From: Lachnospiraceae bacterium | Lineage (GTDB): Bacteria > Bacillota > Clostridia > Lachnospirales > Lachnospiraceae | Length of the DNA: 64,000 nt | Direction: 5' to 3' | Assembly (NCBI GenBank): GCA_031272185.1 | Contig: JAISUG010000010.1 | Coordinates: 1 to 64,000 of the forward strand | Shown here: in pieces, positions 15,901 through 24,022 of the stretch | Position numbering within the stretch: position 1 is the first letter of the stretch | Layout: each line of letters opens with the position of its first letter | Program-made: the position numbers and the translations under genes | The notes under the pieces: generated by a model | What the model was told of the DNA's origin: nothing | What the model saw: the letters and a program-made list of their open reading frames with translations, nothing else | The model's database searches: none

Positions 15901-18161
15901 CCGTACACATCACCCTGCGCCGCCTCCCCCAAAAGCGCCAGGTCCCGTTCCAGCATCCGCCCGGGGATCCGCCCCGTGGTCAGCAGCAGCAGTATGCGCA
16001 GCATGATGTTGCGGGGCGTCCTGGCGAAATCCGCCGAAATGCAGGGGATGGCCTTGCGGTCCGCCTCGAATATGCCTTGGTTGGCGGCCATGTAGTCCCG
16101 CAGCAGGTACGCAGGCGACACCACGTTCACGTACCCTTGTTGGGTGGAACGGGTGGCGAAATCATTGTACACCTCGAACAGGTTATAGGACTCGTCCTCC
16201 ACCACGTCAAAGCGTATCTCTTCCTGCCCTGCGCCCCACATGTCGGGGCTGTATATGAAACGCTCGTCAAAGGCTTCTTTGTCAATGGTGGAATATGTAT
16301 ATTTGGACAATTCTTTCAGGTACTGGGCGCCTATCCAATGCATGTCCGTCACCGGGAACGCCTCGCCGCCATACCAATGAATCCGGTCCACCTGGGCGCG
16401 CGCCGCCACGAATCCCAGCTCCGTGCCGAAGCCTAGGTAACGGGAGATCTCCGGGATGACGCGCCGCATCATATGCTCGCTGTCCGCATTCCATGCGGAA
16501 AACACCGTCAGGGCGCCGGTATCCCCAGGGGGCGACACCTCCGTGAAATTCGCCATAAGCGCATGTGACAGCGCATCAACCAGCCCGTCGCACATCTTGT
16601 CGCATGCCACATATGTCACCGGCCGACCGCCGGTGCCGTCCTCGCTTACACCCTGCGGCCCATATGCCCCGGCGCCGGGGGGCATAGTACTTGGCCCGCC
16701 GGGCCTGCCCTGCGCCGAACCGGAAACACCCACCGCCCCGGGAACTGCGCCGCCCCTCGGACCCTCATCCCCGCTGTACTCCCCGATCTCCCTGGCGATG
16801 AGGTTGAGCCCCACCTGCGCCGTGGTGATGAGTTTCGACGGTTCCAGTATGGCCACATAGCCCACTTGATGCAGGAAATGCCTGTTTTCTTCGTTCAGCG
16901 CGACATCGGTCACCTCCGACCGGGACACCACGGCCACATCCAGCCCCGCGCCGCCGCCTTGCCCCAGGCAGCCCAGGCGCCAGAAACCGCGAAGCCCCGT
17001 CACTTCATGCAAACCCTCTTCCAGCCACCCCATAACCTCGTCCCGGACGCCATGGCGCCCGCAGATGACCAGGGCCTTGCGCCCGGAAAGCAGCACCCGG
17101 TTCATGGGGTAAAACGCATAGGGGATCAGGTCTTGGTAGAACGGCCCGGAAAACAGCACGTTTTTGCCGTCCAGCAGGTCCAAAGACGCGGACAGCAGGT
17201 TCCTGTCCACCGTCTTGCCCCTTTCCATGTACCCCTTTATATAGTCCGCATAGATACGGGATTTCTCGTCCTTTTCCATCATCCGGGCGAGGGCGTCCTG
17301 CACCGTGGCCTCCTCGCCGCCGGATTTGGACATCTGCGTGTTCTCACAGGATGATTTGTCGCCGAAGATGCCATGGAGGATACGCTGCAACGCGATGAAA
17401 TCCGCCACCGATTTGCCGCCCACCTCACCTTCTATGGAGGACTGGGCGAACTCCTTGCCCGTCATCCCGTCCAGGAAGAAATATACCTCCCCCGCCAGGA
17501 TGAGCGCCAGCACCGGGTAAGTGGGCGCGGAAACACCATATTCCTTGATGAGCCATATCCCCACGACCAACGCCAGTGCAGACAAAGCAAAAACCGTGTA
17601 GTACAGCGCCTTTGACAGGGAGCGCATGTGTTCGCAGGAATTCTTCAGCTCGTAGCGCCCGGCTTCCTCGTTCTGGTCATAGCACGCCGCCGACGCCATC
17701 AGGTAGATTTCCTGCAATTCCCCCCGCTGCCCCTCGGGTTTATTGTCACCCCGCAGGAACAGCGCCAGCAGCCCCCGCACCACACCTTTGAACACCAGAT
17801 AAGCTGTGACCATGGCGGTGTTCACGTAGATGTAGAAGCGTTCCCGGAAACGCAGCGCCGGGAGCAGGTCCAGGATCCGGTCTGCGACGCTTTCCCCCGT
17901 GCCGGGGCGTATGCCCTCGGCGACCCGGCCAATGAGCGCCGGGAGCGCATTTGCGATGCCGTCCACGATCCCCTGGAAACGCTTGAGCGCCACGATGGCG
18001 AAGCAGCACCACAAAAAAGCCAGCACCGGCATGATCCACTGCCTGTGCCTTAGCTCTTTCTTGAAATTCGACTTGGCGACGCCCATGCACAAAAAAAGCA
18101 GCGGCAGGGCTGTGATGACCGAAAAGAGGTCGCTGTTCAAAAAAGACGCAAGATCGCCCAT
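12936..18161 (-). CDS. Giant membrane protein with helicase-like core, LIM-like zinc finger and DA1-like metallopeptidase
   Basis: 1741 aa. Five N-terminal membrane segments (about residues 11-29, 42-59, 110-136, 185-205, 214-231) are followed by a long soluble part. Residues about 320-460 follow the beat of a superfamily-2 helicase lobe (KNVLFSGPFYQDLIPYAFYP, RKALVICGR, DVAVVSRSEV, HQVGYVAILEPSKL). The Walker A lysine and DExH acids are missing, so it would be inactive. A segment ESIYIIEDSDLDMGLLVAVE resembles the DUF1998 tail of such helicases. A repeat linker of GGEPGAD heptads spans about residues 1313-1373. Then come C1512-x2-C1515-x19-C1535-x2-C1538 and a gluzincin motif H1631-ELTH with E1661 in LEGMATW, the layout of LIM-DA1 peptidases. 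Its ATG overlaps the upstream stop. The helicase reading is tentative; the zinc finger and protease motifs are clear. Confidence 0.7.
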   Translation of the reverse strand: MGDLASFLNSDLFSVITALPLLFLCMGVAKSNFKKELRHRQWIMPVLAFLWCCFAIVALKRFQGIVDGIANALPALIGRVAEGIRPGTGESVADRILDLLPALRFRERFYIYVNTAMVTAYLVFKGVVRGLLALFLRGDNKPEGQRGELQEIYLMASAACYDQNEEAGRYELKNSCEHMRSLSKALYYTVFALSALALVVGIWLIKEYGVSAPTYPVLALILAGEVYFFLDGMTGKEFAQSSIEGEVGGKSVADFIALQRILHGIFGDKSSCENTQMSKSGGEEATVQDALARMMEKDEKSRIYADYIKGYMERGKTVDRNLLSASLDLLDGKNVLFSGPFYQDLIPYAFYPMNRVLLSGRKALVICGRHGVRDEVMGWLEEGLHEVTGLRGFWRLGCLGQGGGAGLDVAVVSRSEVTDVALNEENRHFLHQVGYVAILEPSKLITTAQVGLNLIAREIGEYSGDEGPRGGAVPGAVGVSGSAQGRPGGPSTMPPGAGAYGPQGVSEDGTGGRPVTYVACDKMCDGLVDALSHALMANFTEVSPPGDTGALTVFSAWNADSEHMMRRVIPEISRYLGFGTELGFVAARAQVDRIHWYGGEAFPVTDMHWIGAQYLKELSKYTYSTIDKEAFDERFIYSPDMWGAGQEEIRFDVVEDESYNLFEVYNDFATRSTQQGYVNVVSPAYLLRDYMAANQGIFEADRKAIPCISADFARTPRNIMLRILLLLTTGRIPGRMLERDLALLGEAAQGDVYGEKARTWPGRDGAVAGPAGLVWDASVAGLAHDGDNGDITERLWRCILGYCGQGDDDGLGDGDKGHADGDDSGGKSGNLGGITGSLGGKASQDAPVNALPGGKKKTDIIKIERRYNYRLGASENLYYIDDGQFIARYVSDVRSADYITENELGQYSHIGSELYGHIFQKHLPGQMLTYAGKYYEMVRETATGKILLRRSADHITGRPQYRQLREYELLRTVQSQDMGDVRELGGVKLAKEYADFAVSTDAYWEMAGDGGLKNAHHVKVSGIPKREYRNKQILRIEMPGWNTAIRHTLAVMLNEVFLTLFAENSAYICAVTDTTVEAGAGATIKVPTEAPEVEITVGPGEALDYDPGATDGEAGDGGSGAGTGARQAAGVGLAAVSGPGSGGTGEAWGGKVKEPGSDGIWGIDEASCTKTPGGETGDDDETERARAGIGMRSPLLYSITGDFGKESIYIIEDSDLDMGLLVAVERNLERILQIITDYLKWNDEMLEAEVSGTWDEPTGVGWIHDVPVSEEPESAAKRRSWLGRILDAIKAFFGRVSGKKTPPQTGAVPEGGSGTDGDGEPGADGGEPGADGGEPGADGGEPGADGGEPGADGGEPEVDGSEPGVDGGEPVAVESEPGADGSDAFGGSEAGDGADADKTADSDRPGGIDATDGVGKTDDADESGGTGKLASTAVPSWGKRPNLPVGVAYSESYYLLYGYKRPAGTIDPGATLAFLEGLGYGGNYLYQARHADEAHIGMGGQAALGDAQRHQCDFCGRDLSEDVQFDVLTDGRERCGICSRSAIKSVEEFVTILKDTMNDMERLYRARITVPVKVKMTTAAKISKENGRHKFVPTPGFDSRAVGLAISDGRGYTVLIENGVPRVNARETIMHELTHIWQYTNWDMKALKKGMSAQERLELLEGMATWVGYQYLFLIGERDTASNCAVGRLKQNNEYGRGLRKYLEVYKFCQAIPALADTPFDHVDDPLQNGQKIGLKSGQGK
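14040..14215. repeat. In-frame 21-bp tandem repeats coding for acidic Gly-Glu-Pro heptads
   Basis: About eight 21-bp units (plus-strand form containing GGCTCGCCACCATCCGC) encode the heptad GEPGADG and variants. They lie in the linker just before the zinc-finger/protease part of the 1741-aa protein. Confidence 0.85.
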
Positions 18162-20140
18162 CAGTATATCTCCTCACGCACCATGTCGATTTCGCTGATA
18201 AATGGGATCGGGATCTCCCCTGCCAGGTCCCTGCCCATGTAGCGGATTTTGCGCACGTCGGACTCGGTGAACGGCAAAGTGTACGTATATGACTTCGGCA
18301 ATTCGAAATCGAACTCGTATGGTTCCGCCGTCTGGGCGTCATGTGCCGCAGATGCGGCGTCCACATCAACGAACCTATCATACACGCCCTTGGCGCTCCC
18401 CCAGGCCACGTCTATGTCATACCGGTGCTTTTCGTAGATCCTTATCTGCGCGCTGCGGTGGTTCACACCCGAAAGCGCACTCTGAAGCACCCCGGAGGAG
18501 CGCAGCACGTCACACATGTACCCCGCTTTGCGCGCCACGGACTCCAGCAGCGACCTGGCATCGTCGAAACACGACGACACGGTCCCATTGTACCCATGGA
18601 GCTCTTCTTTGGTCTTGTTTTTGTAGTACATCAATACCATCGCCGCCACCGCGGCTATCAGTACGCAGCCAAGTAAGAATGCCACCCCGGCCCACGCCAT
18701 GGAAACCCCCGAGGCGCCCCCGATGAACCACACCGGGAGGAATGACAGCACCACCCCCATCAAGGCCACGCCTGTCACCAATGCCGCCTTGCCTGTGGTC
18801 ATGCGCTTGTCCAGGTATTCCCGCATACGGGCGTCTGCGTCCAGCATGCGCTTCTTCAGCTCCGCCACCGACCAGGCCCGTCCCTGCGCGCCACTGATGG
18901 ACGCCAACTCCTGTTCCAGGGAGAATTCCTCCACCTCCGCCATCTGGGATGGGGTGAGCGCATCGGAACCCGGGTAGTCGGCAGGTATCGCCCCGCGGGC
19001 ATCATCGCAGACCTGAAGGAACATGCGATTCAGCCGTTTCCCGTGACGCTCGAAAAACTCCGCCTTCCCTGCAGTTACGCCATCCCATTTCGCCTTGTCG
19101 GCAGCAGGCTTCGCGAACAGCCCGAACTTCCCGGCCACGTCATGGGCATAGGTGGATTCTTTGGCGGGCTGGCTGGATGGCGGGTGTACTTCCCTGGGTG
19201 TGCAGTACAGATGGTACGCCTGCTCATCGTCCATCTTTTCCAGCGACATCTCCTGCAGCTCTTTGACCTTTTTTCCCAGCAAGCTGCCTGTCAGGGAGAG
19301 CTTCTGCCTGTAGCGGTTGAAAAATGACTTAAGCAACGCCGGATCGTTGGTGCAAACGGCGCGGTATAGCCTGTCCGAGCGCATCTTCCCCGAGGGCACG
19401 TCATTGGTGGCGAACGCAAACAGGAATTCCAGGAAACACACATAGTTGTATTCGTACAATGTGTGTCCCCGCTCGCATATGTCAAACACCGCATACTTGG
19501 CGTTGTGCGGGTACAGGTTGTCATATGCGAACTGCGAATACTCATACTCCGGGGACTGGGCGCCGGGTTTCTCCCCCAGGGATGCGGGCTCGTAGATACG
19601 GGGCGAGAGGTAGTAAAGCTCCGTGGGCTCAGGCACCATCAGGTGGCGGTCGGGGTCGTCCGGGTCATGGACCGTGGCCAGCAGTTCCCGCCTATACGCA
19701 TCCTCGGCCAGGAACCTTGCCTGATCCCACCTCATAGGGCTTTCGTCGTCGTCTTTCCCTTCTGTCTCGAACGCCGAATCAGGGGGCGGCGACAGGAATG
19801 TCCCAAACCTGACCAGCGGTTGTGCCACGGCCCTTTGGAACGATTCCTTGCGCTCCCGGGACATATCGGCCCCAAAAGCTGTTTCCGCGTACCTCACCAC
19901 GTCAAATGGGTTTTGCGCCTGTATTTCAAACCCCTGGGAGGGCACTATGACCACCGCCCGCCACTCCCGCTCCTGCCCCACCAGGTCCCGCAGCCCAGGG
20001 CACATCTGCGCCAATGTCTCGCCGGAGGGGTCCCACGGGCCAAACTTCACCCTTTTGTTGTCGAAAAACGGTTGCAGTATCAATCGGTATTCATCTGCAT
20101 GCCTTATGAAGTCGTCGTCCGCGAAAACCACAGTAAACAT
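18161..20140 (-). CDS. Two-TM protein of unknown family in the tubulin-like operon
   Basis: 659 aa; I do not recognise the family. It starts MFTVVFADDDFIRHADEYRL, and the first 440 residues are soluble and mixed alpha/beta. Two close membrane helices follow at about residues 448-470 and 480-505, then a helical stretch and an Asp/Glu-rich C-terminus ending FISEIDMVREEIY. There is no signal peptide and no catalytic motif that I can name. The long N-terminal domain should be cytoplasmic, on the same side as the tubulin-like GTPase encoded just before it, so it could be its membrane anchor or adaptor. The stop overlaps the start of the 1741-aa gene (translational coupling), and 136 bp separate it from the GTPase gene. 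Confidence 0.7.
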   Translation of the reverse strand: MFTVVFADDDFIRHADEYRLILQPFFDNKRVKFGPWDPSGETLAQMCPGLRDLVGQEREWRAVVIVPSQGFEIQAQNPFDVVRYAETAFGADMSRERKESFQRAVAQPLVRFGTFLSPPPDSAFETEGKDDDESPMRWDQARFLAEDAYRRELLATVHDPDDPDRHLMVPEPTELYYLSPRIYEPASLGEKPGAQSPEYEYSQFAYDNLYPHNAKYAVFDICERGHTLYEYNYVCFLEFLFAFATNDVPSGKMRSDRLYRAVCTNDPALLKSFFNRYRQKLSLTGSLLGKKVKELQEMSLEKMDDEQAYHLYCTPREVHPPSSQPAKESTYAHDVAGKFGLFAKPAADKAKWDGVTAGKAEFFERHGKRLNRMFLQVCDDARGAIPADYPGSDALTPSQMAEVEEFSLEQELASISGAQGRAWSVAELKKRMLDADARMREYLDKRMTTGKAALVTGVALMGVVLSFLPVWFIGGASGVSMAWAGVAFLLGCVLIAAVAAMVLMYYKNKTKEELHGYNGTVSSCFDDARSLLESVARKAGYMCDVLRSSGVLQSALSGVNHRSAQIRIYEKHRYDIDVAWGSAKGVYDRFVDVDAASAAHDAQTAEPYEFDFELPKSYTYTLPFTESDVRKIRYMGRDLAGEIPIPFISEIDMVREEIY

Positions 20141-20276
20141 CCGCTACCCCCGTCAGAGCGCAGTGCCATTTGCCGCTTCTGATTCGGCCCTGTTTCCGGC
20201 CCGCCCGCAACGCCTTGTTCCACTTCGGCTTCGGGCATGTTTGCGGCCGAACTAAACCCCCGCTTCTCATCCTAGG

Positions 20277-23200
20277 TCAGGGCGCAGTGTCCTCATCCTC
20301 GTCGTCCTTGGAATCCTTGGAACCATCGGCATCTGATGCACCGTCACCGATTTTGGCTTCCGGGTCTTTTTCATGGTCACTTTTGGCATGCACCTGCTCC
20401 ATTATCTCCTTCAGCTTGCGGACGATCCACTGGATCACGTCGTTGTCTTCGTAATTGCTGGTAATGGCGGTGTCCATCACGAAGCGGTCCAGGTCATCTT
20501 TGTAGTTTTGCACCAGGAGTTCGTACTGCTCCTTCATGACCAGGGACAGGTGGGACTCCCGGTCGTCAGGCCTGTCAAATGTTTCCATCTCCCGGCGGAA
20601 GACGTCCACGATGCTGTCGATCATCAGCATGAGCTCATTGTCGTCCCGGTTCTGGTTGGGCAGCGACTTGTAGTAGAGCAGCGGTATGGCGAAAACGCTG
20701 TCCCGGGCCTTCGGCTCGGAATCGTCCACTTCCAGCTTGAGGGAATTCACGCTCTGGGCGAATTGGGTCAGGTCGTACTTGGTGCGCCGCTCGTTGTCCT
20801 TTTCCCTGATGGCGTCGGCGTTGGACAAAAGGTCCTCCACCGCCCTGCGGTCCCGGTAGAGCGAGTCCAGCACCTCGTAGAATTCGTCGCAGGCGGTTTC
20901 GTTGGAAACGATGAGTTCCCGGATGTCGCCTTCGCTGTCCTCCAGCTGGAACACCTTTTTTTCCAGGTTGTACACCGACAGCCGCCTGCGTTTGATCAAC
21001 CCGTATATGAGGCCATAGATCAATGCGGTGTGGATGCGCTTCATCTCCACTTCCATGTGGCCCATGTCCAGTTCGGGCATCACCGCGATGGTGTCCCAAC
21101 GCTTGTCGATGTGTGGGGAGATCACCATGGACTTGGTGCTGTCGGGCCCTATGTCCCTCATGTAGCTCTGGTAGGACGAATAGTAGATCCCCCCGTCGTT
21201 GGCCACGGTCTCCGCAGCTTTGGGCGCCGCGAACCGGGCCAGCTTGTCCGGCGTGATGTTGTAAATGGCCTCGAAGAAATGGAGCTCGTACTTGGACACA
21301 TTTTTCGAAGCCCCGGCGTCGGAAGCCAGGTAGTCGCTGACTTTCAGCGACCTGGAGAGTTTCAGCACCTCGTTGAACGCGCACTCCGAAACCATCCTGG
21401 GCTCGTCCTCCAGTGTGATGGTGCTGATGCCCGGGGACGCCAGTCGTTTCCCCTCTTCCAGCCTGTCCCGGATGTACTTGGAAAGCTCCTGCTTGTCCAG
21501 GCTCACCGCGCTGGGTTTCTCCGCGGTGGGGTCGCCCAGTTTCTCCCACACCTTCTTCGCGGCGATGAGGGACTTGAGCTCGCACTCCCACTGGATGGCT
21601 TTGAGTATGGTTTTGTCCAATATGTCCTTGCAGTCTTCCCTGACGGCTTTTTTGAAATACTCCACCAGCTCGTAGTCGAACACGTCCACCCGCCTGTCTA
21701 TCAGGTTCTGGTCGCTGGCCATCTCCCGCTTGAGGATCACGTTGGATTTGAGCGTGTTGTAGATGTTGGCGTTGAGATCCTCCGGGAGCATGTCGTCCGA
21801 CTTGCGGGAACAGATCTCCACTATCTCCCCCAGCATGTCCTTGGTGGCGCAGATGCGCATCACGGAGTCGCCGTTGCTGAACTCCATCTCCTTTTCCAGG
21901 TCCTCCTGCTTCACCCGCAGGCCCTTGCACTTGGTCTCGAACCCGTCAAAGAAGTTCTCGTAGGCCTTGCATATCTCCAATGTGTATTCCAGGGCGATCT
22001 GGTACGCTTCCAGCCGCAGTGAGTACAGGGCCAGGTTGTCGGCCGCGCCGATGTACTCCCGTGCCCATTTGGAAAGCTGGTCATAGAGGGGTTTGAGTTT
22101 CCTCTTCACCCCGAACTTCTTGGAAGTATACTGGGCTTCCTCGGTCAGCACGTCGTTTAGGGTGTACATGGCGTTTGCGTCTTTTTTCTTTGCCAGGTAC
22201 AGCCTGAAACGCCTGTCCTTCGCCTGGGGCGAGAACTGCGCGATGATCCGGCTGCTGTCCTTGATCTTCTCCTTCGCCTCCTTGATCCTTTCCCGCAGCT
22301 GGTCCCGGAGGGTGTACAGGTACACCCGGGCGGCGTTGGGGTGCACCCCGCCGTTTTCGGCCTGGAGTATCGAGTCGATGGAGTATCTCTCGCTGCCGGG
22401 GCCCAGCCTCGCGCTGTCATTCCAGAATATGGAATTGCCCGCATTCTTGCCCACGGACTCCGCAAGCCTCTGCACCTGGGACGCATATGCGGTTATGGCG
22501 TTGAATGAGCTTTTGTATTTGCCCCGGTTGTTCTCGTTGGTGAAGTGCCCTTTCTGGAGCAGTGGGCGCAGCGCATCGTAAGGCGTCTTGTAATCGCCGA
22601 TGGATTCCAGGCGGTTTTGCAGCTCTTTGTTGAGCGCTCCGAAGAATGTGTCGCCGCTCTCTGCGCCCACATCGCCCGCCATGTCGCCGCCGATGGCGTC
22701 AGACAGGTGGTCGTCCACGTCCCTGGGTTCCTCGCCCCCCAGGTAACGCCTTTTCAAGTTGATGGAGAGTTTGTCCAATGTGTCGTTTTTCAGGGTGTCG
22801 ATGTACACCTTGCCCCTGTCGGGCGGCGTTTCCCGGGAGCTGCCGTTCTTCTTGTATTCGTTTAGCTGGCGGATGTACTCCTTGTCGTATTTGAGCCATC
22901 CCCTGGCTTCCTCCTCCCCGCCCAGCTGCTCCACGGCCCAGGACATGGCCACGTAGTCCGCGATGTTCTCGTACGGGTACTGCATCACCGCGGCGCCTAT
23001 GGCGCCGAAACGGTTCCGGCCCAGGTTCTGCTTGCTGGCCAGCTCCTTGATGATGTTGTCCTCTTTGGAGAATGCCTTGGCCTGCATGGGCCCTAAGTTC
23101 TGCTCGAAGAGGCTCTGGGCCGCATAGTCCAGGTACTGGTCCATGTTCCTCATGCTGCCCTGGTTTAAGTCCAGGCGATCCAGCAGGAAGCAGAAATCGA

Positions 23201-23987
23201 AAGGCAGGTGGGCCAGCCTTATGATGTTCCCGTCCGCATCAGGCACCGATACGCTTAGGTCGCTGTAGCGCCTCAGCCTCCGCTCCACGTCGAAGAACCC
23301 CGACGCCTTCATCATAAAAGCGTTGATTTCCTTGATGGTGGCGTAGCCGTTGCGCCGTATGCTGTTGCGCTCCCGGTCCGCGGTGATCACTGTGTCCAGC
23401 ACCCCCGGCAGCAGCAGCAACCCCCGGAATATGCAGGAACTCTCGGGGTATGTCTTTATCATGTACTCCCGCAGCAGCATGCTCAAGGCCGTCACCAGGC
23501 CGGAGCCGGTGCCGCCCGCGCTGGTGGACACGATGCAGATCCGAAGGGCCTGCTGGAGGTCCCGCCCGTCCTTTGCGAAGAGTTCGTCGATCACCTTGTA
23601 CAGGTCTTTGATATTGCCCTGGCGGATGGTGGCGTTGAGGGCCAACCTGGATATGGCGCGCACCTGCCCCGCGCCCTCGGACACGGTCTTGCCGTAGAGG
23701 ATGCTGTTCTTGGGGAACCATTTCTTGTTCGCCTCTTTGTCGTAGTCCAGGTATGCCCCCACGCTCTGGGCGGAAGACGTCTGGATGCGGGTGATGGCCG
23801 CCTTGCAGCCGTCGCTGATCTTGCGCAGGTCGTTCACGTCCGTGTCCATCACCACGAAGCGGATGTTCGTCAGATCCGTGTTGCCGCATTTGTCGGCGAC
23901 ACGGCGGACGATTTTCGACCCGATCCCCCCGACGCCGATGAACATTGTCCTCGATGGGCATTTGTTTTGTTCCAGTATCTCTGCCAT
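20277..23987 (-). CDS. Giant tubulin/FtsZ-superfamily GTPase (tubulin-like)
   Basis: 1236 aa, about three times the size of FtsZ. The N-terminal part has the tubulin-superfamily nucleotide pocket: MFIGVGGIGSKIVRRVAD (residues 15-32), GAGQVRAISR (105-114), and the signature STSAGGTGSGLV (154-165), the counterpart of GGGTGSG in FtsZ and tubulin. The remaining ~900 residues are mostly helical with many charged pairs. A very acidic tail (DSKDDEDEDTAP) could bind partners. I cannot place a clear T7 catalytic loop. Related large FtsZ-like proteins have been linked by gene neighbourhood to membrane remodelling; that role is inferred here, not shown. The chosen ATG has GAGGG six bases upstream. A GTG at 24026, overlapping the VWA stop, is an alternative with GGAG at five bases. 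Confidence 0.85.
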   Translation of the reverse strand: MAEILEQNKCPSRTMFIGVGGIGSKIVRRVADKCGNTDLTNIRFVVMDTDVNDLRKISDGCKAAITRIQTSSAQSVGAYLDYDKEANKKWFPKNSILYGKTVSEGAGQVRAISRLALNATIRQGNIKDLYKVIDELFAKDGRDLQQALRICIVSTSAGGTGSGLVTALSMLLREYMIKTYPESSCIFRGLLLLPGVLDTVITADRERNSIRRNGYATIKEINAFMMKASGFFDVERRLRRYSDLSVSVPDADGNIIRLAHLPFDFCFLLDRLDLNQGSMRNMDQYLDYAAQSLFEQNLGPMQAKAFSKEDNIIKELASKQNLGRNRFGAIGAAVMQYPYENIADYVAMSWAVEQLGGEEEARGWLKYDKEYIRQLNEYKKNGSSRETPPDRGKVYIDTLKNDTLDKLSINLKRRYLGGEEPRDVDDHLSDAIGGDMAGDVGAESGDTFFGALNKELQNRLESIGDYKTPYDALRPLLQKGHFTNENNRGKYKSSFNAITAYASQVQRLAESVGKNAGNSIFWNDSARLGPGSERYSIDSILQAENGGVHPNAARVYLYTLRDQLRERIKEAKEKIKDSSRIIAQFSPQAKDRRFRLYLAKKKDANAMYTLNDVLTEEAQYTSKKFGVKRKLKPLYDQLSKWAREYIGAADNLALYSLRLEAYQIALEYTLEICKAYENFFDGFETKCKGLRVKQEDLEKEMEFSNGDSVMRICATKDMLGEIVEICSRKSDDMLPEDLNANIYNTLKSNVILKREMASDQNLIDRRVDVFDYELVEYFKKAVREDCKDILDKTILKAIQWECELKSLIAAKKVWEKLGDPTAEKPSAVSLDKQELSKYIRDRLEEGKRLASPGISTITLEDEPRMVSECAFNEVLKLSRSLKVSDYLASDAGASKNVSKYELHFFEAIYNITPDKLARFAAPKAAETVANDGGIYYSSYQSYMRDIGPDSTKSMVISPHIDKRWDTIAVMPELDMGHMEVEMKRIHTALIYGLIYGLIKRRRLSVYNLEKKVFQLEDSEGDIRELIVSNETACDEFYEVLDSLYRDRRAVEDLLSNADAIREKDNERRTKYDLTQFAQSVNSLKLEVDDSEPKARDSVFAIPLLYYKSLPNQNRDDNELMLMIDSIVDVFRREMETFDRPDDRESHLSLVMKEQYELLVQNYKDDLDRFVMDTAITSNYEDNDVIQWIVRKLKEIMEQVHAKSDHEKDPEAKIGDGASDADGSKDSKDDEDEDTAP

Positions 23988-24022
23988 ACTCATCCCTCGC
24001 TTTTTGTATATGCCTGCTCCGC

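Noticed and set aside
20373..22022. 549-codon plus-strand frame opposite the tubulin-like gene
   Set aside because: Antisense shadow; His/Val/Leu-rich translation without domain features, while the minus frame has the GTPase motifs.
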